Source: Chachezhania antarctica (GTDB lineage: Bacteria; Pseudomonadota; Alphaproteobacteria; Rhodobacterales; Rhodobacteraceae). Taken from it: a stretch of 64,000 bases of DNA. The DNA lies in contig NZ_QZEX01000002.1 of the NCBI RefSeq assembly GCF_003646465.1, positions 372,001 to 436,000 of the forward strand, given 5' to 3'. The notes below the pieces were generated by a model. That model did not search any database and was not told where the DNA came from. It was given only the letters and a program-made list of their open reading frames with translations. A program made the position numbers and the translations under genes. Below are positions 1 to 7,304 of the stretch, piece after piece (position 1 is the first letter of the stretch; each line of letters begins with the position of its first letter).

Positions 1-1
1 C

Positions 2-394
2 ACCGCGATTCTGGACGAGGCATTGACCGTCTTCGCCGGGAGCCCGCAGGCCATCGACCTGATCCGCGCCGCGGCACTGGATGCCGGTCTTGAGGAACCA
101 CCCGTTCGCGGCCCGAGCGCCGGGGATATCGACGCTGCGTCCGACCTTTCGGTCGAGGCGCGCTCTGCCATGATCCAGGGCATGGTCAACAACCTGTCCG
201 ACCGGCTGTCAACCGAAGGCGGCCCGCCCGAGCAATGGGCGCAGCTGATCCGTTCGCTTGGCGTGATGGGCGATACCGAACGCGCAGCGGCCATCCGGGA
301 CGAGGCGCTGGCGATCTTTGCCAACGATCAACCCGCGATCGACCAGATCCGCAGCGCGGCGCAGGCGGCCGGATTGCCGGAGCCAACCGAATGA
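2..394 (+). CDS. ccmI: C-type cytochrome biogenesis protein CcmI, C-terminal part (5' end outside window)
   Basis: The reading frame is open from the window edge, so this is the tail of a longer gene. The visible part contains two similar blocks with the pattern DEAL-(A/T)-(V/I)-FA followed by AIDxIRxAA, which fits the repeated helical C-terminal region of CcmI. CcmI is a membrane-bound chaperone that holds apocytochrome c for the CcmFH haem-ligation machinery on the periplasmic side. The stop codon overlaps the ruvX start by 4 bp (ATGA), so the two are probably co-transcribed. A cytochrome c biogenesis ccdA gene lies 0.7 kb downstream on the other strand, which supports the call. Another TPR-like protein cannot be excluded without the N-terminus. 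Confidence 0.75.
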   Translation, partial: TAILDEALTVFAGSPQAIDLIRAAALDAGLEEPPVRGPSAGDIDAASDLSVEARSAMIQGMVNNLSDRLSTEGGPPEQWAQLIRSLGVMGDTERAAAIRDEALAIFANDQPAIDQIRSAAQAAGLPEPTE

Positions 395-861
395 TCTGCG
401 ATCCGTTCGATGAATTCGCCCGCGCCCTGCCCTTTGGCCGCGCGCTGATGGGGCTGGATCTGGGCGACAAGACCATCGGCGTTGCGGTGACCGATCTGAT
501 GCTCTCTGTCGCGACTCCTCTGGAAACCGTGCGGCGGAAGAAATTCACGCTGGATGCCGAGGCTCTGCTGAAGATCATCGCCGACCGCAATATCGGCGGG
601 ATCGTCCTTGGTCTGCCCCGGAACATGGACGGCTCCGAAGGGCCGCGCTGCCAGTCCACCCGCGCCTTCGCGCGCAACCTGATGCAGAAGACTGATCTGC
701 CCATCGGGTTCTGGGACGAACGCCTGTCCACCGTCGCCGCAGAACGCGCGCTGCTGGAGGCCGATACCTCGCGCCGGCGGCGGTCGGAAGTGATCGACCA
801 CGTGGCCGCCAGCTATATCCTGCAGGGCGCGCTGGACCGGCTGCGGGTGCTGAACGCATGA
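391..861 (+). CDS. ruvX: Putative pre-16S rRNA nuclease / Holliday junction resolvase-like YqgF
   Basis: This 156-residue protein of the YqgF/RuvX family has an RNase H-like fold. Visible motifs are [15 protein letters not shown] (catalytic Asp23), the LGLPRNMDG block, the DERLST block and a C-terminal DHVAASYIL block carrying the last acidic residue. Family members process the 5' end of pre-16S rRNA and were earlier proposed to be Holliday junction resolvases. The ATG at 391 was chosen because it gives the normal family length and a 4-bp overlap with ccmI. A longer frame upstream would only read through ccmI in a different frame. The stop overlaps the next start by 4 bp. Confidence 0.93.
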   Translation: MICDPFDEFARALPFGRALMGLDLGDKTIGVAVTDLMLSVATPLETVRRKKFTLDAEALLKIIADRNIGGIVLGLPRNMDGSEGPRCQSTRAFARNLMQKTDLPIGFWDERLSTVAAERALLEADTSRRRRSEVIDHVAASYILQGALDRLRVLNA

Positions 862-1097
862 CGCGGCGCGATGGCAAAGACGTCTGGTCGCGGGAGGAGA
901 TCGCCTCCCCCTGCGTGCGGATCTGCGTGCTGCATCCGGACGAGAAGATCTGCATCGGGTGTTACCGCACGGCGCAGGAAATCGGGCAGTGGTCGCTTCT
1001 GTCCCCCGAGGACCGCGCCGCGTTGATGGAGGAACTGCCGTCCCGCGAAAGCCGGCTCAGGAAACGGCGCGGCGGGCGGCGGCGGTCACCCCAGTAG
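858..1097 (+). CDS. DUF1289 domain-containing small protein
   Basis: The product is 79 residues long. It has four cysteines in the N-terminal half (Cys19, Cys23, Cys32, Cys35; spaced CxxxC and CxxC) and a very basic arginine-rich tail, as in DUF1289 proteins. The cysteine pattern suggests a small metal-binding (zinc or Fe-S) knuckle, but no function is established. It starts inside the ruvX stop (ATGA overlap) and ends 12 bp inside the convergent ccdA gene, so the ccmI-ruvX-DUF1289 run is tightly packed. Confidence 0.85.
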   Translation: MTRRDGKDVWSREEIASPCVRICVLHPDEKICIGCYRTAQEIGQWSLLSPEDRAALMEELPSRESRLRKRRGGRRRSPQ

Positions 1098-1838
1098 GGC
1101 GAGACCGGGGAAGGTTTCCAGCAGCCACCAGCTGAACCGGGTGAAAAGCCCCGTCACCAGCGCCAGACCCACCAGAAGCAGCAGCCCGCCCATGATCCGT
1201 TCGATCAGCTTCATGTGACGCTTCATGTGATTCATGATCTTCATCGACCGCCCGATGAACATCGCCGCCAGCAGGAACGGTATGCCCAGCCCCGCGGCAT
1301 AGATCCCCAGAAGCACCGTCCCCCGCGCGACCGAGGATTCGGACGCCGCAAGCGACAGTATCGCGCCCAGTTGCGGGCCGATGCAGGGTGTCCAGCCGAA
1401 GGCGAAGGCCAGTCCCAGCACATAGGCGCCCAGGGCGGAGCCCCCCTTGTCCCCCGTGTCCAGCCGCGCTTCGCGGTCCAGCAGCGGTATGCGGAAGACG
1501 CCCAGGAAATGCAGGCCGAAGATAATCACCACCACGCCCGAGATCTTGGCGAAAAGCTCCTGATTTTTAAGGAAGAACGTGCCCAGGGCCGAAGCGGTGA
1601 AGCCAAGGAACAGGAACACGGTCGACAGCCCCAGCACGAAGCAGAACGCGGCAAAGGTCGCGCGGCGGCGGGCGGCCTTTTCGCTGTTCATGTCGTTCAG
1701 GGAGACGCCGCTCATGTACGCCAGATATGGCGGGACGATGGGCAGCACGCAGGGGCTGAGAAAACTGATCACGCCGGCGACCAGCGCCACCAGCATCGCG
1801 GGCAGAAGCGCCGCATCGAATATGTCGATCCCGAACAT
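1086..1838 (-). CDS. ccdA: Cytochrome c biogenesis protein CcdA (thiol:disulfide electron carrier)
   Basis: This 250-residue integral membrane protein has about six hydrophobic segments. The two cysteines that carry electrons across the membrane are visible in FLSPCVLPIVPPYL (Cys30) and in FGWTPCIGPQLG near residue 156. CcdA passes reducing equivalents from cytoplasmic thioredoxin to periplasmic thiol proteins that keep apocytochrome c reduced. The length fits CcdA rather than the larger DsbD. Its 3' end overlaps the end of the convergent DUF1289 gene by 12 bp. The upstream 131 bp to tusA is a divergent promoter region. Confidence 0.93.
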   Translation of the reverse strand: MFGIDIFDAALLPAMLVALVAGVISFLSPCVLPIVPPYLAYMSGVSLNDMNSEKAARRRATFAAFCFVLGLSTVFLFLGFTASALGTFFLKNQELFAKISGVVVIIFGLHFLGVFRIPLLDREARLDTGDKGGSALGAYVLGLAFAFGWTPCIGPQLGAILSLAASESSVARGTVLLGIYAAGLGIPFLLAAMFIGRSMKIMNHMKRHMKLIERIMGGLLLLVGLALVTGLFTRFSWWLLETFPGLALLG

Positions 1839-1969
1839 GAACGATCACATAGGCCAAGCGCGGGCCGGCGTCACGCGGCGCGCGGTCACAACGGCGTGGC
1901 AAGGTCGAAACATCGCAGGCACGGTCAAACCGCTTCGCATTCTGCCGCGAAACGCGCTACGCATTCGAC

Positions 1970-2203
1970 ATGACAAAGATCGATCATCACCTGGATGCCA
2001 CCGGGCTTCTGTGCCCCCTGCCCGTCCTGAAGGCGCGAAAGCGGCTGAAGGATCTGGACGAAGGCCAGGTGCTGGAAATGCTGGCCGACGATCCGGCGGC
2101 CATCATCGACGTGCCGCATTTCTGCACCGAGGCCGGGCATACCCTGCTGGCGCAGCAGTTCGAAGGCCCCCACCAGATCTACCTGATCCGCAAGGGACGA
2201 TAG
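1970..2203 (+). CDS. TusA-family sulfurtransferase
   Basis: This 77-residue protein carries the TusA signature: an N-terminal LDATGLLCPLPVLKARK stretch with the sulfur-carrying Cys15 in a CPxP motif. TusA-like proteins relay persulfide sulfur, for example to tRNA thiouridine or molybdenum-cofactor enzymes. It is transcribed away from ccdA, and both genes deal with thiol chemistry. It is convergent with rne, with a hairpin terminator starting at its stop codon. No strong ribosome-binding site is seen before the ATG. The exact partner cannot be told from sequence. Confidence 0.85.
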   Translation: MTKIDHHLDATGLLCPLPVLKARKRLKDLDEGQVLEMLADDPAAIIDVPHFCTEAGHTLLAQQFEGPHQIYLIRKGR

Positions 2204-2239
2204 GCGGGCATCCTTCCGGCGCCCGCCCCGTTTCTTCTT
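2203..2239 (+). terminator. Hairpin terminator between tusA and rne
   Basis: A GGCGGGC/GCCCGCC stem (2203-2209 with 2221-2227) and an 11-nt loop are followed by a T-rich run at 2231-2239. It begins at the tusA stop codon and lies directly after the rne stop on the other strand. Confidence 0.6.
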
Positions 2240-5183
2240 AACCCAGCGACCACCAGCCGCGACGCTTGGGTTTCTTGTCGTCTTCCGGCTCGGCCTCAGT
2301 CACGGCAACATCCGCGTGTTCCGGAGCGGATTCTTCCGCGGCGGTATCGTGCGGTGCGGCACCGTTGGTCACCGGGCTTTCGGCCGGGGCTTCGGGGGCC
2401 TTCTCCGGTTCCGGGGCAGGCTCTGCCGAGACCTCGGGTTCTGCCGGCGCGTCTTCTGCCTGAACGGGTTCAGGCGTCTCCGCTGCAGGTGCCTCGGCCG
2501 TTTCCGGTTCCGGGGCCGCTTCTTCCGGGGCGTCCGGGACAGGATCGGCCGCCGGGGCTTGCGTCACCTCGGGCGCCGGAGCGGCCTCGGCGGATGCGGC
2601 GTCCGCCGTCTCGGCAGGAGCCTCGGCCGCGACAGGTTCCGGTGCGGGCGCGTCCTCGGCCGGCTTGTCCTTGTCGGACTTGCGACGGCTGGAGCCGCGG
2701 CCGCCGGGCTTGTTGTCATCCGGCGTGTCATCGCCCGACGGATCGTTGTTCGACGTTCCGTCGTTCGCATCGTCGCCGTTCGACCCGCCGGACCCGTTGT
2801 CGCCGGACCCGTTGTCGCCGGACCCGTTGTCGCCCGAGCCATTCTCGTCCGACCCGTTGTCGTCGCGCTTGTCGCCCGAGCCTTTTCCGCGGCGGCGGCT
2901 GCGGCTGCGGCGGCGCTTCTTCTTCTTCGGCTGGTCGTCCGAATCGCCGTTCTCACCGCTGTCGGACTTGTCGGAAGTGTCCGACTTGGCCTGGGTATCC
3001 TCGTCCGGCGTTTCCTCTTCGTCCGTGTCCACGTCGTCCATGTCGAACTGCGTGGTGTCGATGGACACCACGTTCGATTGCGGCACCGGAACGGCGCGGG
3101 TGGCCTGCTTGAACTTCTCCATCTCGAAATCCGGAGAGATCAGGTGCGGATGGCCTTCCACGCGCACGGCCATGCCATAGCGCAGTTCGATCTGCTCGAT
3201 ATGCTCGCGCTTGGAGTTCATCAGGAAGTTGGCGATGCCCACCGGGCACTTGACCAGAACCTCGCGTGAACGGCCGCGGACGCCCTCTTCCTCGATCTGG
3301 CGCAGGATCGACAGTGCCATGTTGTCGTCCGACCGGATCAGGCCCGTGCCATGGCACGACGGACAGGGCTGTGTCGTCGCTTCCAGCATGCCGGGACGCA
3401 GACGCTGACGCGACATCTCCATCAGGCCAAAGCCCGAGATGCGGCCAACCTGGATCCGCGCGCGGTCCGATTTCAGGCGGTCCTTCATGCGCTTCTCGAC
3501 GGCGGCGTTGTTCTTGCGCTCGTCCATGTCGATGAAGTCGATCACGATCAGACCGGCCAGATCCCGCAGACGCAGCTGGCGCGCGACTTCTTCCGCCGCT
3601 TCCAGGTTCGTCTTAAGCGCCGTTTCCTCGATCGAGCCTTCCTTGGTGGCCTTGCCCGAGTTCACGTCGATGGCCACCAGCGCTTCGGTCACGCCGATGA
3701 CGATGTACCCGCCGGATTTCAGCTGCACCGTGGGATTGAACATCGCCGCAAGGTAGCTTTCCACCTGGTAGCGCGCAAACAGCGGCAGCGGATCGTTGTA
3801 CTGCTTCACGTTCTTCGCGTGGGACGGCATGATCATCTTCATGAAGTCCTTGGCGTTGCGGTAGCCGCGTTCGCCTTCCACGAAGACTTCATCGATCTCG
3901 CGGTTATAAAGATCGCGGATCGAACGTTTGATCAGGTCGCCTTCTTCATAGATCTTGGCGGGCGCAATGCTTTTCAGCGTCAGCTCGCGGATCTGTTCCC
4001 ACAGGCGCTGGAGGTATTCGTAATCGCGCTTGATCTCGGCCTTGGTGCGCTTGGCGCCCGCGGTCCGCACGATCAGGCCCGCGCCTTTCGGCACGTCGAT
4101 CTCGGTGGCGATTTCCTTCAGTTTCTTGCGGTCGGTCGCGCTGGTGATCTTGCGGGAAATCCCGCCGCCCCGTGCCGTGTTGGGCATCAGCACGCAGTAT
4201 CGGCCGGCCAGCGACAGGTATGTCGTCAGCGCTGCACCCTTGTTGCCGCGTTCTTCTTTGACGACCTGCACCAGCAGGATCTGGCGAACCTTGATGACTT
4301 CCTGGATCTTGTAGCGCCGCGGCCGCGGTTTGCGGGGCGGACGGATTTCATCCTGGTCGTCGTCGTCGGACACGGATTCGATGCTGTCGTCCTTCGACGC
4401 CGCATCGTTGCGCGACCCGCGCGAGCGGGAGACTGAGCGACGGGACTTACGGCCATCGTTGCCGTCATCGTCGCTGTCGTCGTCGTCACCATCGGTGTCG
4501 TCATACGAATCGTCGCCGGACTCGTCGTCCGAAGGGGCCTTGTCGGCCTTTTTCGGCTTCGTGTCTTCGGCCTGTGCGTCGGCTGTGTCCGTTGCGGTAT
4601 CGCCCGCCTGAGCATCGGTCTGCGCCTCTGCCTCGGTGCCGGTATTCTCGGCGTCGAGGTCGATCGTCTCCATCCCGCTGATTTCGGGCGAGACGACTGT
4701 AGTGTCTTCGGCCTTGGGATCCACATCCTTGGTTTCGACGGCGTCATCCGACTTGACCGTTTCTGCCTGCGTCTTCGACGAGGACCGCGAGCGCGAACGC
4801 GACCGGGAAGACGAAGACGACGAGGAGGACGAAGACGACGAACGCTTCGAATTTTTTTCGCCCTCGTCGTCTTCACGCGAATTCTGCGCCTCGGCAAAGG
4901 CGCGTTCTTCTTCCATCAGCGCTTCGCGGTCTGCGACCGGGATCTGATAGTAGTCGGGATGAATCTCCGAAAAGGCGAGGAAGCCATGGCGATTGCCGCC
5001 GTAATCCACGAAGGCCGCCTGCAGCGACGGCTCTACCCGTGTGACTTTCGCTAGATAGATATTGCCTGCAAGCTGACGTTTGCTTTCGGCTTCAAAATCG
5101 AATTCCTCGACCTTGTTTCCGTCCACCACCACAACGCGGGTTTCTTCCGCGTGGGTGGCGTCGATGAGCATTTTCTTTGCCAT
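2238..5183 (-). CDS. rne: Ribonuclease E/G family endoribonuclease (RNase E)
   Basis: A 981-residue RNase E, the endonuclease core of the RNA degradosome. The start MAKKMLIDATHAEETRVVVV is the normal family N-terminus; an open frame 92 codons further upstream looks non-coding. The S1 RNA-binding domain begins near residue 40 and is split after about residue 85 by a roughly 200-residue insertion. The insertion is acidic and low in complexity, with a run of 12 serines, an RSRSRSRS stretch and Asp/Glu tracts; the conserved part resumes at RPRRYKIQEV. Catalytic-domain aspartates lie in VAIDVNSGKATKEG and IVIDFIDM. The zinc-link motif CPSCHGTG follows. The C-terminal third is disordered, with Gly-Ser-Asp-Asn repeats, a basic KKKKRRRSRSRRRGK patch and Pro/Ala/Glu-rich sequence. 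Such tails usually scaffold degradosome partners. Confidence 0.95.
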   Translation of the reverse strand: MAKKMLIDATHAEETRVVVVDGNKVEEFDFEAESKRQLAGNIYLAKVTRVEPSLQAAFVDYGGNRHGFLAFSEIHPDYYQIPVADREALMEEERAFAEAQNSREDDEGEKNSKRSSSSSSSSSSSSRSRSRSRSSSKTQAETVKSDDAVETKDVDPKAEDTTVVSPEISGMETIDLDAENTGTEAEAQTDAQAGDTATDTADAQAEDTKPKKADKAPSDDESGDDSYDDTDGDDDDSDDDGNDGRKSRRSVSRSRGSRNDAASKDDSIESVSDDDDQDEIRPPRKPRPRRYKIQEVIKVRQILLVQVVKEERGNKGAALTTYLSLAGRYCVLMPNTARGGGISRKITSATDRKKLKEIATEIDVPKGAGLIVRTAGAKRTKAEIKRDYEYLQRLWEQIRELTLKSIAPAKIYEEGDLIKRSIRDLYNREIDEVFVEGERGYRNAKDFMKMIMPSHAKNVKQYNDPLPLFARYQVESYLAAMFNPTVQLKSGGYIVIGVTEALVAIDVNSGKATKEGSIEETALKTNLEAAEEVARQLRLRDLAGLIVIDFIDMDERKNNAAVEKRMKDRLKSDRARIQVGRISGFGLMEMSRQRLRPGMLEATTQPCPSCHGTGLIRSDDNMALSILRQIEEEGVRGRSREVLVKCPVGIANFLMNSKREHIEQIELRYGMAVRVEGHPHLISPDFEMEKFKQATRAVPVPQSNVVSIDTTQFDMDDVDTDEEETPDEDTQAKSDTSDKSDSGENGDSDDQPKKKKRRRSRSRRRGKGSGDKRDDNGSDENGSGDNGSGDNGSGDNGSGGSNGDDANDGTSNNDPSGDDTPDDNKPGGRGSSRRKSDKDKPAEDAPAPEPVAAEAPAETADAASAEAAPAPEVTQAPAADPVPDAPEEAAPEPETAEAPAAETPEPVQAEDAPAEPEVSAEPAPEPEKAPEAPAESPVTNGAAPHDTAAEESAPEHADVAVTEAEPEDDKKPKRRGWWSLG
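2791..2866. repeat. 15-bp tandem repeat inside rne
   Basis: Three exact copies of a 15-bp unit (gacccgttgtcgccg at 2791, 2806 and 2821) are followed by a degenerate fourth. They encode repeated Gly-Ser-Gly-Asp-Asn units in the disordered C-terminal part of RNase E. Because the unit is a multiple of three, copy-number change would keep the frame. Confidence 0.85.
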
Positions 5184-5641
5184 TTGTCCTTCGTGCACAC
5201 GCGCAAGCGCACGTCCGGACCAGGCGGTCCGGAGCACGTGCGGGCATGTCTTGTCTGGGCGATGGGAGACGCGGCGCGGCAGGACGGGGCTGTTGCCCCT
5301 TCCGCCCGGATTTCGATCTCTTGCGCGCGCGTCATCGCGGTTCTTCTCCGACAGACCCCGCCCATAGGCGATCGGCCTGCCCGTTATATTCCTTTCCACC
5401 GGCCGGTTCACGGCACGGAAAAAGGCGCTCGGGTCGACCCTGTTTCCAGGGTCTGTCACATCTGTTCCAGAGGCTCGGATTGTACCAATCCGAAACCACA
5501 GCGCGCCGGCGCCCCTTCGTCGGGGCGTCCACCGGTTCGGGCCGTGGCCGGGAACAGTGAATCTCTCAAAGTCGGTTCGCCTGCACCGAGTGCAGGCTAG
5601 ACCGTCCGTTTAGCATAAGACCAGCGTGGCGGTAAACACAA
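5184..5641 (-). promoter_or_regulatory. Putative promoter and long structured leader of rne
   Basis: No gene is supported in the 636 bp between the dctD stop and the rne start. On the minus strand a possible promoter has -35 TTGTGT (5636-5641), an 18-bp spacer and -10 TATGCT (5612-5617), which would give a leader of about 420 nt. Two clean hairpins lie in it: 5579-5597 (7-bp stem, 5-nt loop) and 5475-5493 (stem TCGGATT/AATCCGA, 5-nt loop). Long rne leaders mediate autoregulation in enterobacteria; the same role here is inference. The rest (5642-5819) holds nothing recognisable. Confidence 0.35.
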
Positions 5642-5819
5642 TGGCCAAGATGTAGACAAGACCATGTACACGTCGGGATATCCGTAACATTCCTGTTCGG
5701 TCAGCGTTTTGCACCATCCTTTCGGCGGGTTGTTGCAATACGGATGAATGAAACGGCAGATTGCGTTCATGACGCAGCGCCGCGCGCAGGCCCCGTGCAG
5801 GGACCTGCGCCGGACCGTC

Positions 5820-7154
5820 TTACAGGTAGTCGGACCGCTGGAGCCCGTATTTCGTCATCTTCTCGTTCAACGTACGGCGAGGAAGGCACAATTCGTCCAT
5901 CACGGCGGCGATGGACCCGCGATGGCGGCGCATGGTGTTGTCGATCAGCATGCGCTCGAACGCTTCCACGTATTCCTTCAGGGGCTTGCCTTCGGTCGTC
6001 ATCACCGGCTGCATTTCCTCGTGATCCGAGATCAGCAGCGATGCGATCGTTCCCGACCCGCGCCGCGCCTGCAGCACCGCGCGTTCCGAGGTGTTGATCA
6101 GCTGCCGCACGTTCCCGGGCCACGGCGCGCGCAGGATCTGCGCGGCGGACTGGGCCGAGATCTGGGGCGCTTCGCAGCCGTATTCCTCGGCGAACTGCTC
6201 GGTCAGGCGAGTGAACAGCGTCAGGATATCCTCGCCCCGCGACCGGAGCGGCGGCACCGTGATGCGCAACGCGGCCAGACGGTAGAACAGATCCGGGCGC
6301 AGCGCGTCTTCGCAGGTGCGGCCGACCTCCTGCATGTTCGAGATCGCGACGATCCGGGTTTCGCCCGGCGTGCCCTGTTCGTTGATCGCGCTCAGCAGCT
6401 TGGCTTGCAGCGGATCGCCCAGGGTTTCGATGTCTTCCAGCACAAGCGTCCCGCCGCGGGCTTCTTCCAGCGCGGGCAGACGTTCGTCATCGGGCTGCAT
6501 CGGACCAAACAGCCGCTTGGCCAGTGCCTCTTCCTCGAACGCGGAACACGAGATCAGCACGAACTTCTTGCCCGCGCGGCCGCCGACGGCGTGCAGCGCA
6601 TGGGCGACAAGCGTCTTGCCCGTCCCCGTTTCGCCATCGATCAGTACATGACCGTCGGCCTGTCCAAGGTCGAGGATGTCTTCCCGCAGGCGCTCCATCA
6701 CCGGGCTGGCGCCCACCAGTTTCTTCATGATCTGCGTGCCGTCCGAAAGCTCGCGCCGCAGCTGGCGGTTGTCCAGCACCAGACGGCGGGCATTCGCGGC
6801 CTTGCGGGCCAGGTCCGACATCCGGTTCGGATCAAAGGGCTTTTCCAGGAAATCGTAGGCGCCCACGCGCATCGCTTCCACGGCCATCGGCACGTCGCCA
6901 TGGCCGGTGATCATGATCACCGGCAGCGCGCTGTCGGATCCCATGAGCTTTTTCAGGAACTGCATCCCGTCCATTCCCGGCATCTTGATGTCCGAGATGA
7001 CGATGCCCGGATAATTCGGGCCCAGCACCTTCAGCGCATCTTCGGCCGAGGCGAATGTTTCCGTATCGTAACCCGACAGCGCCAACCACTGGCTGATCGA
7101 CTGCCGCATATCCTGCTCGTCATCCACGATCGCAATTTTCATCGACTGCGCCAT
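5820..7154 (-). CDS. dctD: DctD-like response regulator with AAA+ domain lacking GAFTGA
   Basis: A 444-residue NtrC-class regulator. The receiver domain covers residues 5-120, with acidic pocket Asp11/Asp12, phospho-acceptor Asp55 and conserved Thr83 and Lys105. The AAA+ domain (about 145-380) keeps Walker A GETGTGKT (174-181), a Walker B region altered to LVLED, arginine-finger region LRPDLFYRL and sensor II GNVRQL. A Fis-type helix-turn-helix sits at 405-440. The GAFTGA loop that contacts sigma-54 is absent: after LFG the chain runs PMQPDDERL and is about five residues shorter than usual. It lies 150 bp downstream of dctB in the same direction. The family controls C4-dicarboxylate uptake, but this copy probably does not act through sigma-54. 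Confidence 0.88.
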   Translation of the reverse strand: MAQSMKIAIVDDEQDMRQSISQWLALSGYDTETFASAEDALKVLGPNYPGIVISDIKMPGMDGMQFLKKLMGSDSALPVIMITGHGDVPMAVEAMRVGAYDFLEKPFDPNRMSDLARKAANARRLVLDNRQLRRELSDGTQIMKKLVGASPVMERLREDILDLGQADGHVLIDGETGTGKTLVAHALHAVGGRAGKKFVLISCSAFEEEALAKRLFGPMQPDDERLPALEEARGGTLVLEDIETLGDPLQAKLLSAINEQGTPGETRIVAISNMQEVGRTCEDALRPDLFYRLAALRITVPPLRSRGEDILTLFTRLTEQFAEEYGCEAPQISAQSAAQILRAPWPGNVRQLINTSERAVLQARRGSGTIASLLISDHEEMQPVMTTEGKPLKEYVEAFERMLIDNTMRRHRGSIAAVMDELCLPRRTLNEKMTKYGLQRSDYL

Positions 7155-7304
7155 CCGGCCGTCTCCTTGCTTTCTTGCGGCGCATGCGCCGATGCTTCGG
7201 ACCCCCTGAAATCCTTTTTTGCCTTGACGGATCTTCGCCCGGTTCTGGCCAAACTCAAAGTACTACGTAATGGGGGCGCCCCCGGTTCCAACGGTTCCGA
7301 TTTA

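Noticed and set aside
4800-4860. Low-complexity GAAGAC/GACGAG tract looked at as a possible repeat array
   Set aside because: It is the codon-level image of the polyserine and Arg-Ser tract in RNase E, not an independent repeat or CRISPR.
5820-7154. Calling DctD a classical sigma-54 enhancer-binding protein
   Set aside because: GAFTGA is missing and Walker B is altered, so sigma-54 dependence is not supported.
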